Shown here: piece after piece, positions 33,582 through 41,901 of the stretch
Layout of the letters: each line of letters opens with the position of its first letter
Position numbering within the stretch: the stretch's first letter is position 1
Program-made: the position numbers and the translations under genes
Assembly (NCBI RefSeq): GCF_001425825.1
Contig: NZ_LMDM01000048.1
Coordinates: forward strand, 224,151 to 288,150
DNA: 64,000 nt
Source of the DNA: Rhizobacter sp. Root1238
GTDB lineage: Bacteria; Pseudomonadota; Gammaproteobacteria; Burkholderiales; Burkholderiaceae_C
Reading direction: 5' to 3'
Notes under the pieces: model-generated
What the model saw: only the letters and a program-made list of their open reading frames with translations
Database searches by the model: none
Told to the model about the DNA's origin: nothing

Positions 33582-34115
33582 ATGGCGCACCTCGTCATGG
33601 TCATTCGCCATGCCGAGAAGCCCCGGCCCGGCGGTGACGAGACCGCGGTTGACGAGCGCGGTATGGCCGACCCCGCGGGGCTGTCGGTGCGCGGATGGCA
33701 GCGCGCCGGCGCCCTCGTGCCCTACTTCGCGTCGCGGACGAGTTCGTCGCGACAGCCCGGCATCGCGCCGCCGGCCAGCATCTTTGCCGCGGCGTCGCAC
33801 AGCCGCACCCGGCGCCCTGCCCTGACCGTCGCACCGCTCGCCGCGGCGCTGCGCATTCCGGTGCAGTCGGAGCATCGCTCCGACGGCGGTGAACACGAGG
33901 TGATCCGCCGCGCGCTCGCCGTCGACGGGCCGGTGCTGCTCTGCTGGCGCCACGAGCAGATCCCGGTGCTGGCGGGCGCATTGGGCGTGGCCGAAGCGGC
34001 AACGCGCCGCTGGGATGAAGACTGCTACGACGAGGTCTGGGTGTTCGCCCGCGACGACGACGTCGGCTGGCGCTGGTCGGTGCAGCACCAGTCCTTGCTC
34101 GCGGGCGACGCGTAG
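33582..34115 (+). CDS. Histidine phosphatase superfamily-like protein
   Basis: 177 residues. The N-terminal 'HLVMVIRHAEKPRPGGD' is the RHxEK form of the phosphohistidine motif, and 'VLLCWRHEQIPVLAG' holds the second histidine. The middle is short relative to phosphoglycerate mutase, as in small SixA-like or esterase-type members. Phosphatase activity is inferred; the substrate is unknown. Confidence 0.78.
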   Translation: MAHLVMVIRHAEKPRPGGDETAVDERGMADPAGLSVRGWQRAGALVPYFASRTSSSRQPGIAPPASIFAAASHSRTRRPALTVAPLAAALRIPVQSEHRSDGGEHEVIRRALAVDGPVLLCWRHEQIPVLAGALGVAEAATRRWDEDCYDEVWVFARDDDVGWRWSVQHQSLLAGDA

Positions 34116-34125
34116 ATCTGCGCCG

Positions 34126-34962
34126 TCAGGCCGTGTCGGTCGAGCGCGTCAGCGCTTCATGGCGGGCCAGGCTCGCCTGCATCGCCTCCAGCTGCGAGCG
34201 CACCAACCCGAGCGCATCGCTGCCCAGCAGCAGGTGCACCGGCGGTTCCGGCATCTCCAGCAGTGCGAGGATCGCCGACGCGGCCTTGTCCGGGTCGCCC
34301 GGCTGCCTGCCGCTCTTGTCGATGCGCGATTGCCGGATCGGATCGAACAACGCGTCGTAGTCGCCGATGGAACGCGCGCTGCGTTGCATCGAGCGGCCGG
34401 CCCAGTCGGTCCGGAACGAACCCGGCGCGACGGCTGTCACCGCGATGCCGAAGCCCTTCACCTCTTTCGCCAGCGTCTCGGAGATGCCTTCGAGCGCGAA
34501 CTTGCTGCCGCAGTAGTACGCGATCCCGGGCATCGTGATGTAGCCGCCCATCGACGTGATGTTGACGATGTGGCCGCGCCGGCGCTGCCGCATGAAGGGC
34601 AGGAAGGCCTTGATCACCGCGACCGCGCCGAACACGTTCGCGTCGAACTGGTGGCGCATCTCGTCGAGGGACGATTCCTCGAGGATGCCCTCGTGGCCGT
34701 AGCCCGCGTTGTTGATCACGACGTCCACCGGCCCGATCTCCGCCTCGATGGCCGCGGCGAGTGGTGCAGCCGCGTCGAACTGCGTCACGTCGAGCAGCCT
34801 CGCATGCGCCTTGCCGTGGAATTGCCGTTCGAACTCGGTCGCCGCCTGCGCGCTGCGCACCGTTCCGACGACCCGGTGGCCGGCCTGCAGCGCAGCGTTG
34901 GCGAGGGCACGGCCGAAGCCGCTGCTGACGCCGGTGATGAAGAATGTCCTGGTGTTTTGCAT
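34126..34962 (-). CDS. Short-chain dehydrogenase/reductase
   Basis: 278 residues. 'TFFITGVSSGFGRALANAAL' (cofactor), 'VDVVINNAGYGHEG', 'HIVNITSMGGYITMPG' (Ser), and Tyr-x-x-x-Lys in 'IAYYCGSKFALEG'. 'VAPGSFRTDWAGRSM' closes the active site. Divergent from the AraC gene 35088 with a 20-bp dyad between, a common arrangement where the regulator controls the SDR. Confidence 0.9.
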   Translation of the reverse strand: MQNTRTFFITGVSSGFGRALANAALQAGHRVVGTVRSAQAATEFERQFHGKAHARLLDVTQFDAAAPLAAAIEAEIGPVDVVINNAGYGHEGILEESSLDEMRHQFDANVFGAVAVIKAFLPFMRQRRRGHIVNITSMGGYITMPGIAYYCGSKFALEGISETLAKEVKGFGIAVTAVAPGSFRTDWAGRSMQRSARSIGDYDALFDPIRQSRIDKSGRQPGDPDKAASAILALLEMPEPPVHLLLGSDALGLVRSQLEAMQASLARHEALTRSTDTA

Positions 34963-35019
34963 GGGTGGATTCTGGAATCGGGCGGCCGGCGGAGCCAGCC
35001 GCAATCCTCTGCCATGCTT

Positions 35020-35039
35020 GCCTGTTCCTATGAGCAGGC
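35020..35039. promoter_or_regulatory. Inverted repeat in the SDR-araC gap
   Basis: GCCTGTTC, 4 bp, GAGCAGGC: 8-bp arms with one mismatch, lying between the divergent SDR and AraC genes. It may be an operator for the AraC protein. AraC sites are more often direct repeats, so this is tentative. Confidence 0.35.
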
Positions 35040-35087
35040 CGCGGCTGCCGATGGCAGCTTCGACCTGGTTGATGCACAGTACGCTGC

Positions 35088-36020
35088 ATGGGGATATCAC
35101 GCCAGGCCCGCATGGTTGCGCTGTTGAAACGACTCGCCCCTCGCGAGGGCTACACGCTGACGGCCCTGCCGGACGTGCGCCTGCTGCGCTCCGATCGCCC
35201 GCTGGCCTCGACCCCGGTGCTGTACGAGCCCGGGATCGTCATCGTTTGCCAGGGGCGCAAGCGCGGCTACTGGGCCGAGCAGGTCTACCTCTACGATGCG
35301 CAGCACTACCTGGCGGTGTCGGTGCCGGTGCCGTTCACGATGGAGACCGACGCCAGCGCCGACGAGCCGCTGCTCGCGATCTACTTCAGCCTCGACCTCA
35401 CCGTGCTGGCCGCCCTCGCGTTGCAGGTCGACGAACTCACCGCAAGCCCACGGTCCGCGCCGGTCGGCATGTTCTCGACGCCGATGGACGATGCGCTGGC
35501 AGGGACCGTCCTGCGCTTCCTCGAAGCGATGAGCTCGCCGGTGGAGTCCGTGCTGCTCGGGCCGGCGATCGTGCGCGAGATCTACTTCCGGGTTCTCACC
35601 GGAGAACAGGGGGCGTCGATGCGCGCCGCGCTGGCGAGCCAGGGCCAGTTCGGCAAGATTGCCAAGGCGGTGCGGCGCATCCACGCGTCGTTTGCCGAAC
35701 GCCTGAGCGTCGACCGCCTGGCCCGCGAGGCAGGCATGAGCATCCCGACCTTCCACGCCCACTTCCGCACCGTCACGCAGAGCTCTCCGGTGCAGTACCT
35801 CAAGTCGGTGCGCCTTCACCAGGCACGCCTGCTGATGCTGCGAAACGAACTGACGGCGGCGGCGGCCAGCGTCGCGGTCGGCTACGAAAGCGCGTCGCAA
35901 TTCAGCCGGGAGTTCAAGCGCTTCTTCGGGCTCAGCCCGCGCGCCGAGGTGGCGCGGCTGAAATCGAGCTTCGCGATGCCGCCGCCACCGCGCGAGCCGG
36001 CCTGGGTCACGTCGCACTGA
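35088..36020 (+). CDS. AraC-family regulator with AraC_N domain
   Basis: 310 residues (a start at ATG 35112 would remove 8). The N-terminal AraC_N-type domain has 'PVLYEPGIVIVCQGRKRGYWAEQVYLYDAQHYLAVSVPVPF' in outline. The C-terminal HTH pair is 'LSVDRLAREAGMSIPTFHAHFRTVTQSSPVQYLKSVRL' and 'VAVGYESASQFSREFKRFFG'. Likely controls the divergent SDR gene. Inducer unknown. Confidence 0.87.
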   Translation: MGISRQARMVALLKRLAPREGYTLTALPDVRLLRSDRPLASTPVLYEPGIVIVCQGRKRGYWAEQVYLYDAQHYLAVSVPVPFTMETDASADEPLLAIYFSLDLTVLAALALQVDELTASPRSAPVGMFSTPMDDALAGTVLRFLEAMSSPVESVLLGPAIVREIYFRVLTGEQGASMRAALASQGQFGKIAKAVRRIHASFAERLSVDRLAREAGMSIPTFHAHFRTVTQSSPVQYLKSVRLHQARLLMLRNELTAAAASVAVGYESASQFSREFKRFFGLSPRAEVARLKSSFAMPPPPREPAWVTSH

Positions 36021-36027
36021 CCGGCCG

Positions 36028-36708
36028 TCACGGCGCCTTCTTCTTGCGGCGCGGCCGGTCCCGGTACTGCTGGCCCACCGCATGCAAGCCCGCCAGCGCG
36101 AACGCATGCAGGTGGGCCGCCAGATCGGCCGATGAACCGCTCAGCACCGGCCGGATCGGCCCCGGCAGGCCGTTGCCGGCCACGAGCAGCATCAGGCACG
36201 GCGCCGCCACGCTCACCATGCAGCGCAACAGCGCCGGGTCGCCGAGCGGGATGCCCGACACCTCGCTCAGCACGCCCTGCACCACGACCAGCTTCGGCTC
36301 GATCTCCGCATCCAGCAGCAGGCGGGCGTTCGACGTCGGCGCCAGCACCTCCCGCGCCAGCACGCGCGCAGGCCAGCCATGCTCGCCGGTCGTGGCGGCC
36401 AGCAAGGTGTCGATCAGCCGCGCCAGCTTGTCTGACGCCGGCAGGCCGCTGCCGGCGATGTCCTGCAGCGTGTCGAGCCGGATCAGCCGCCGATGGGCCT
36501 CGGCCAGCACGGCCTGGTACAGCCCGTTGCGGCTGCCGAAGTGGTAGTTGATCGACGCGACATCGGCGCCGGCGGCGGCGGCAATCGACTTGCTGGTCGT
36601 CTCGGCGAAACCGGTCGCCGCGAACAGCGGCCCCGCGGCTTCGAGGATGCGGGCGTAGGTCTGGTCGCCGTCGACCCGCGTGCTGCGACGTGGTGGCGTC
36701 TTCGTCAT
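36028..36708 (-). CDS. TetR-family repressor of the CecR/YbiH group
   Basis: 226 residues. HTH 'QTYARILEAAGPLFAATGFAETTSKSIAAAAGADVASINYHFGSRNGLY' (outline, residues ~16-66); 'INYHFGSR' is typical of this group, with the C-terminal domain DUF1956-like. CecR represses the ybhGFSR efflux operon in enterobacteria, the same set encoded here divergently from 36812. A 15-bp palindrome lies in the gap. Its C-terminus is Lys/Arg-rich. Confidence 0.85.
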   Translation of the reverse strand: MTKTPPRRSTRVDGDQTYARILEAAGPLFAATGFAETTSKSIAAAAGADVASINYHFGSRNGLYQAVLAEAHRRLIRLDTLQDIAGSGLPASDKLARLIDTLLAATTGEHGWPARVLAREVLAPTSNARLLLDAEIEPKLVVVQGVLSEVSGIPLGDPALLRCMVSVAAPCLMLLVAGNGLPGPIRPVLSGSSADLAAHLHAFALAGLHAVGQQYRDRPRRKKKAP

Positions 36709-36738
36709 GGCGTCGGCTGCGGCCCTTGAAGCAGCATT

Positions 36739-36753
36739 GAATTTAGTCTAAAT
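36739..36753. promoter_or_regulatory. Operator-like perfect palindrome of the cecR-ybhG gap
   Basis: AATTTAGTCTAAATT is a perfect 15-bp palindrome with a central T, 58 bp before the ybhG-like ATG and 30 bp from the tetR start. It overlaps a possible promoter (TTGAAT 36736-36741, 17 bp, TAAAGT 36759-36764). Binding would repress both divergent genes. Confidence 0.65.
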
Positions 36754-36811
36754 TGCATTTAAAGTAAGCCCGTTCCGGTCAGCCTGTTCCTCTTGCCGTG
36801 GCCACACGCCG

Positions 36812-37819
36812 ATGAAGAAGCCGCTCATTCTCGTTGCCATTCTGGCCGTCGCGCTGCTGGCCGCCGGCCTGTGGTGGCGGCATCACCGCCCGGCGCGCGA
36901 CAGCGGGGTGCTGGAGCTGCATGGCAACGTCGACATCCGGCAAGTCTCGCTCGCGTTCGACGGCAGCGGGCGCGTCGCCGAGCTGCGGGTCCAGGAAGGC
37001 GATCGCGTCCAGGCCGGCGCGGTGCTGGCGCGACTCGACGTCAGCACGCTGCGCCTGCAGGCCGACCAGGCCGAAGCGCAGATCGACGCGCAACAGCAGA
37101 ACCTGCTGCGCCTGCAACGCGGCGCGCGCCCGGAAGAAGTCGCGCAGGCCCGCAGCCGCGCGACCGCCTCGCAGGTCGGCGCCGCGCGTGCCGAGCAGGA
37201 ACTCGTGCGGCTGCAACAGGTCGCGGCGTCGACCGAGGGGCGCGGCGTCAGTGCGCAGGACCTGGATCGCGCCAAAGCCGCCGCGCAGGTGGCGCGGGCC
37301 CGGTCGAACGAACAGGCGCAAGCGCTGCAGCTGGTCGAACGCGGCGCCCGCCAGGAAGACGTGGCCGCCACCGCGGCGCAGTTGAAAGGCGCACGGGCCC
37401 AGCTGGCGCTGCTTCGACACCAGATCGACCTCGGCGAGTTGAAGGCGCCGGCCGATGCGGTGGTGCGCTCGCGCCTGCTCGAAGCCGGCGACATGGCGAC
37501 GCCGCAGCGGCCGGTCTTCGCGCTGGCGCTCGGCGGTCCCAAGTGGGTGCGGGTCTACATCGGCGAGCCGGACCTCGGGCGGGTGCGCCCCGGCCAGCCC
37601 GCACGCGTGCTCACCGACAGCCAGCCGGGGCAGGCCCTGCAGGGGCAGGTGGCCTTCGTGTCGCCGATCGCGGAGTTCACGCCGAAATCGGTGCAGACCG
37701 AGGAGCTGCGCACCAGCCTGGTCTACGAAGTGCGCATCCGGATCGACGACAGCGCCGACGTGCTGCGCATGGGGCAGCCGGCGACCGTGCAGTTGTCGGT
37801 CGCCGCGACGCCGCCATGA
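36812..37819 (+). CDS. HlyD/YbhG-type membrane fusion protein
   Basis: 335 residues. One N-terminal membrane helix, then barrel-sandwich hybrid halves around a long coiled-coil (~65-205) with 'QADQAEAQIDAQQQNLLRLQRGARPEEVAQARS'. The lipoyl halves are 'GSGRVAELRVQEGDRVQAGAVLARLD' and 'LKAPADAVVRSRLLEAGDMATP'. It is the periplasmic adaptor between the ABC exporter and the outer-membrane factor at 41902. The first gene of the operon; the ATG of the ABC gene overlaps its stop (ATGA). Confidence 0.9.
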   Translation: MKKPLILVAILAVALLAAGLWWRHHRPARDSGVLELHGNVDIRQVSLAFDGSGRVAELRVQEGDRVQAGAVLARLDVSTLRLQADQAEAQIDAQQQNLLRLQRGARPEEVAQARSRATASQVGAARAEQELVRLQQVAASTEGRGVSAQDLDRAKAAAQVARARSNEQAQALQLVERGARQEDVAATAAQLKGARAQLALLRHQIDLGELKAPADAVVRSRLLEAGDMATPQRPVFALALGGPKWVRVYIGEPDLGRVRPGQPARVLTDSQPGQALQGQVAFVSPIAEFTPKSVQTEELRTSLVYEVRIRIDDSADVLRMGQPATVQLSVAATPP

Positions 37820-39606
37820 CCGACGGCCGCGTCACGGTGGCCGCCCAGGCCTTGCGCAAGACCTTCGCCGCGCCGGCGGGCGGCCGCATCGTCGCGGTCG
37901 ACGGCCTGGCGCTGCAGGTGCACGCGGGGCAGCTCACCGCGCTGGTCGGGCCCGATGGCGCCGGCAAGACCACCTTGCTGCGCATGGTGGCCGGCCTGCT
38001 GACGCCCGATGCGGGAACGCTGCGCGTGCTCGACACCGACGTGGTCGCCGACCCGCAGTCGGTGCAGGACCGCGTGAGCTACATGCCGCAGCGCTTCGGC
38101 CTGTACGAAGACCTGAGCGTCCAGGAGAACCTCGACCTGTATGCCGACCTGCACGGCGTGCCGGCGGCGGTGCGCCGCGCGCGCTTCGCGCGCCTGCTGG
38201 CGATGACCGACCTCGCCCGCTTCACCGACCGCCCGGCCGGCCAGCTGTCGGGCGGCATGAAGCAGAAGCTCGGCCTGGCCTGCACGCTGGTCCGCTCGCC
38301 GCAGCTGCTGCTGCTCGACGAGCCGAGCGTCGGCGTCGATCCGCTGTCGCGGCGCGACCTGTGGCAGATCCTGCAGCAGCTGATCGACGAAGAACGGCTG
38401 AGCGTCGTCGTCAGCACGGCCTACCTGGACGAGGCCGAGCGCTGTGCCCAGGTGTTCGTGATCCACCAGGGGGTGGTGCTGGCCGAGGGGCCGCCGGATC
38501 GCCTGAAGGAGCGCGCGACGGGATTGACCTTCCTCGCGGCACCGCCCGCGGGCGTCGCTGCGCGCGACCTGCAGGCGCGCCTCATCGATGCGCGCGACCG
38601 TGTCGTCGATGCGGTGCCCGAAGGCGACGGCGTGCGCTTCATCCGCCAGCCCGGGGCCGACGCCGACGCCCTCGGCGACCTGCTGCAGGGGGCGCAGGTG
38701 CGAACGCGTCCGCACGAGCTGGAAGACGCCTTCATGATGATGCTGGCGGCGCAGGCGTCGTCGCCCGCCCGCCCGCGTGACGCCGCTGCGGTCGCGCCGC
38801 CTCCGGCGCTCGTCGAGCGGCCACCGGCACAGGCGCCAGGCCGGCAGGCGCCGGTGATCCAGGTGCGCGATCTCGTCCGCAGGTTCGGCGATTTCACCGC
38901 CGTCGCCAGCACCTCCTTCGAGGTCGGTCGCGGCGAGATCTTCGGACTGCTCGGCCCCAACGGTGCCGGCAAGACCACCACCTTCCGCATGCTGTGCGGC
39001 CTGCTGCCGGCCACCAGCGGCCAGCTGCAGGTGGCCGGCGTGGACCTGCGGCGCGCCCGCGCGCAGGCCCGCCAGCGCATCGGCTACGTGTCGCAGAAGT
39101 TCGCGCTGTACGGCAACCTCAGCGTGCGCGAGAACCTGGAGTTCTTCGCCGGCGCCTACGGCCTGCGCGGCCAGGCCCTGAGGCAGCGCGTGGCCACGCT
39201 GCTGGCCCAGTTCGGCCTCGACGCCGCCGCCCGCAGCGGCGACCTGCCCAACGGCTACAAGCAGCGCCTCGCGATGGCCGCAAGCCTGCTGCACGAGCCG
39301 GAGATCCTGTTCCTCGACGAACCCACCAGCGGCATCGACCCGCTGGCCCGGCGCGCGTTCTGGCGCACGATCACCGGGCTCGCCCAGCGCGCCGTCACCG
39401 TCGTCGTCACCACGCATTTCATGGAGGAGGCCGAGTACTGCGACCGCATCGCGATCCAGGACGCCGGCCGCGTGCTGGCCCTCGGCACGCCGCAGCAGGT
39501 GCGGGACCAGGCCGGTACCGGCCATGGCAGCGACATGAACGAGGCGTTCATCGCGATCGTCGAACAGGGCCGTCGACGGCAGGCGTCAAGCGCGGCGGCC
39601 GCATGA
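37816..39606 (+). CDS. Tandem ABC ATPase (YbhF-like) of the exporter
   Basis: 596 residues with two full nucleotide-binding domains. Domain 1 (~5-240) has Walker A 'GPDGAGKTT', ABC signature 'LSGGMKQKLGLAC' and Walker B 'LLLLDEPSVGVD'. Domain 2 (~340-575) has 'GPNGAGKTT', a degenerate signature 'LPNGYKQRLAMAA' and 'ILFLDEPTSGID'. The signature serine is missing from the second domain ('PNGYK'), as in YbhF-like proteins. Coupled by overlaps to both neighbours. Confidence 0.92.
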   Translation: MTDGRVTVAAQALRKTFAAPAGGRIVAVDGLALQVHAGQLTALVGPDGAGKTTLLRMVAGLLTPDAGTLRVLDTDVVADPQSVQDRVSYMPQRFGLYEDLSVQENLDLYADLHGVPAAVRRARFARLLAMTDLARFTDRPAGQLSGGMKQKLGLACTLVRSPQLLLLDEPSVGVDPLSRRDLWQILQQLIDEERLSVVVSTAYLDEAERCAQVFVIHQGVVLAEGPPDRLKERATGLTFLAAPPAGVAARDLQARLIDARDRVVDAVPEGDGVRFIRQPGADADALGDLLQGAQVRTRPHELEDAFMMMLAAQASSPARPRDAAAVAPPPALVERPPAQAPGRQAPVIQVRDLVRRFGDFTAVASTSFEVGRGEIFGLLGPNGAGKTTTFRMLCGLLPATSGQLQVAGVDLRRARAQARQRIGYVSQKFALYGNLSVRENLEFFAGAYGLRGQALRQRVATLLAQFGLDAAARSGDLPNGYKQRLAMAASLLHEPEILFLDEPTSGIDPLARRAFWRTITGLAQRAVTVVVTTHFMEEAEYCDRIAIQDAGRVLALGTPQQVRDQAGTGHGSDMNEAFIAIVEQGRRRQASSAAAA

Positions 39607-40766
39607 GCGCGCTCTCGACTCCGACGCCGGCAACGGGACGCAACGGCTTCCTGCGCCGCTTCACCGCGCTGCTGCGCAAGGAAGCGCGGCAGATGCTGCG
39701 CGACCGCAGCAACCTCGCGGTCGGCCTGCTGCTGCCGGTGATGCTGATCCTGCTGTTCGGCTACGGGCTGTCGTTCGACGTGAAGAACGTGCCGCTGGCC
39801 GTGGTGATGGAGGACAGCTCCCCGACGGCGCGCGATGTCGTCGCCGGCCTGAACGGCTCGCCGTACCTGTCGCCGGTCTGGATGACGAGCGCCCCGGCGG
39901 CCGAGCAACGCCTGCGCGACGGCCAGGTCCAGGCCATCCTGCGCGTGCCCGCCGACTTCTCGCGGCAACTCGCCGTCGGCCAGGCGCGGCTGCAGCTGGT
40001 GCTCAACGGGGTCGACTCCAACACCGCCGCGTCGGTCGAAGGCTACGTCGGTGGCGCCCTCGGCCAATCGGCGCTGCTGCAGGCCGCGCGCAGCGGTGCC
40101 AAGGCGACCGGCGGGCCGGGGAGCATCGAGCTGGTGCAGCGGATGTGGTTCAACGAGGCATCGACCAGCACCTGGTACCTCGTGCCGGGCCTGATCGTGC
40201 TGGTGATGACGCTGATCGGCGCCTTCCTGACCTCGCTGCTGATCGCCCGCGAGTGGGAACGCGGCACGCTGGAATCGCTGTTCGTCACGCCGGTCAGGCC
40301 GCTCGAGATCGTGCTGGCCAAGCTGGTGCCCTACCTGGTCGTCGGCGCAATCGACCTGGCGATGTGCCTGCTCGCGGCGCGCTACCTGTTCGAGGTGCCG
40401 ATCCGCGGTTCGCTGGCGGTGATCGTCGCGTCCTCGATGCTGTACCTCACGGTCGCGCTGCTGCTCGGGCTGTTCATCTCGGGCGTCACCCGCAACCAGT
40501 TCGAGGCCAGCCAGATCGCGATGCTCGCGAGCTTCATGCCGGCGATGATGCTGTCGGGCTTCGTCTTCGACCTGCGCAACGTGCCGGTCGTCGTGCAGGT
40601 CATCAGCCAGCTGCTGCCGGCCACGCACTTCATGGGGCTCGTCAAGACGCTGTTCCTGGCCGGCGACAACCGGGCCATGATCCTGCGCGACGGTTCGATC
40701 CTGGCGGTCTACGCCATCGTGCTGCTGCTGGCCACGCGACGCCTGCTGCGCAAGACATTGGACTGA
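39603..40766 (+). CDS. ABC-2-type permease (YbhS-like)
   Basis: 387 residues. One N-terminal helix ('SNLAVGLLLPVMLILLFGYGLSFD'), a large periplasmic part, then five helices including 'MTLIGAFLTSLLIAREWERGTLESLFVTP' and 'SFMPAMMLSGFVFDLRNVP'. These are ABC2_membrane_3 features. It pairs with the next permease. Its ATG overlaps the ATPase stop. Confidence 0.92.
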   Translation: MSALSTPTPATGRNGFLRRFTALLRKEARQMLRDRSNLAVGLLLPVMLILLFGYGLSFDVKNVPLAVVMEDSSPTARDVVAGLNGSPYLSPVWMTSAPAAEQRLRDGQVQAILRVPADFSRQLAVGQARLQLVLNGVDSNTAASVEGYVGGALGQSALLQAARSGAKATGGPGSIELVQRMWFNEASTSTWYLVPGLIVLVMTLIGAFLTSLLIAREWERGTLESLFVTPVRPLEIVLAKLVPYLVVGAIDLAMCLLAARYLFEVPIRGSLAVIVASSMLYLTVALLLGLFISGVTRNQFEASQIAMLASFMPAMMLSGFVFDLRNVPVVVQVISQLLPATHFMGLVKTLFLAGDNRAMILRDGSILAVYAIVLLLATRRLLRKTLD

Positions 40767-40771
40767 ACACC

Positions 40772-41884
40772 ATGCACGACTTCATCGCCGCGCTGGTGCG
40801 CATCGGCTTCCTGTGCCGCAAGGAGCTGCTGGCACTGCTGAAGGAGCCCAGCAGCCGGGTCATCCTGATCGCGCCGGCCTTGATGCAGGCCCTGCTCTTC
40901 GGCTATGGCGCCACCTACGACCTGACCCACGCGCCCTATGCGGTGCTGGACCCGAGCCGCGGCGCCACCGCCGCCGCGCTGCTGGACCGGCTGGACGGCA
41001 CCGGCGTCTTCCAGCGCGACGCGGTGCTGGCCTCGAGCCGCGACATCGCCCGCGCGATCGACGACGACGGCGTGCTGCTGGTGCTCGTCTTCCCGTCGGA
41101 CTTCGAGCAGAAGCTGGCCGCGGGCCAGGCGGCGCCGCTGCAGCTGATCCTCGACGGCCGCAATTCGTCGACCGCCGGCGCGGCGGCGGCGCAGGTCGGT
41201 GCCATCGTCGCGCAGATGAACCAGGCGCGCGGCGCCGCGGCCGCCGTCGGCATCGAGCGCCGTGCCTGGTACAACCCGAACCTCGAATCGCGGTGGAACA
41301 TCATGCCGGGCCTGATCGCCGCGCTGAGCATGATGCAGACCCTGCTGGTGGCGGCGCTGTCGGTGGCCCGCGAACGCGAGCAAGGCACCTTCGATCAACT
41401 GCTGGTGACGCCGTTCACGCCGATGCAGCTGCTGGTCGGCAAGGCGCTGCCGTCGATGCTGGTCGGGCTGCTGCAGTCCACCCTGATCTTCGGGGTCCTG
41501 GTGTTCTGGTTCCGCATCCCGATGCAGGGCTCGGTCGCGCTGCTGTACCTGGGCCTGGTCACCTTCACGCTGGCGGCGGTGGGCATCGGGCTGTCGATCT
41601 CGGCGCTGTCGGTCAGCATGCAGCAGGCGATGCTCTACACCTTCCTGCTGATCATGCCGCTGATGCTGCTGTCGGGCCTGCTGACCCCGGTGCGCAACAT
41701 GCCGCCGGTGCTGCAGATCGCCACCTATGCCAACCCGCTGCGCTTCGGCATGGACCTGGTGCGCCGCGTCTACCTCGAAGGCGCCGGCCTGCACGAGGTC
41801 GCGTTCGACTTCGTGCCGATGCTGGCCGTGGCCGCGGTGACGCTGCCGCTGGCGGCCTGGCTGTTCCGCAACCGCCTGTCCTGA
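40772..41884 (+). CDS. ABC-2-type permease (YbhR-like)
   Basis: 370 residues with the same architecture: 'SSRVILIAPALMQALLFGYGATYDLTH', periplasmic region, then 'LVAALSVAREREQGTFDQLLVTPF' and 'LIMPLMLLSGLLTPVRNMPPVLQ'. It is the second half-permease of the exporter. It starts 5 nt after the previous stop. Confidence 0.92.
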   Translation: MHDFIAALVRIGFLCRKELLALLKEPSSRVILIAPALMQALLFGYGATYDLTHAPYAVLDPSRGATAAALLDRLDGTGVFQRDAVLASSRDIARAIDDDGVLLVLVFPSDFEQKLAAGQAAPLQLILDGRNSSTAGAAAAQVGAIVAQMNQARGAAAAVGIERRAWYNPNLESRWNIMPGLIAALSMMQTLLVAALSVAREREQGTFDQLLVTPFTPMQLLVGKALPSMLVGLLQSTLIFGVLVFWFRIPMQGSVALLYLGLVTFTLAAVGIGLSISALSVSMQQAMLYTFLLIMPLMLLSGLLTPVRNMPPVLQIATYANPLRFGMDLVRRVYLEGAGLHEVAFDFVPMLAVAAVTLPLAAWLFRNRLS

Positions 41885-41901
41885 TCCTCGGAGGTCCTGC
41901 G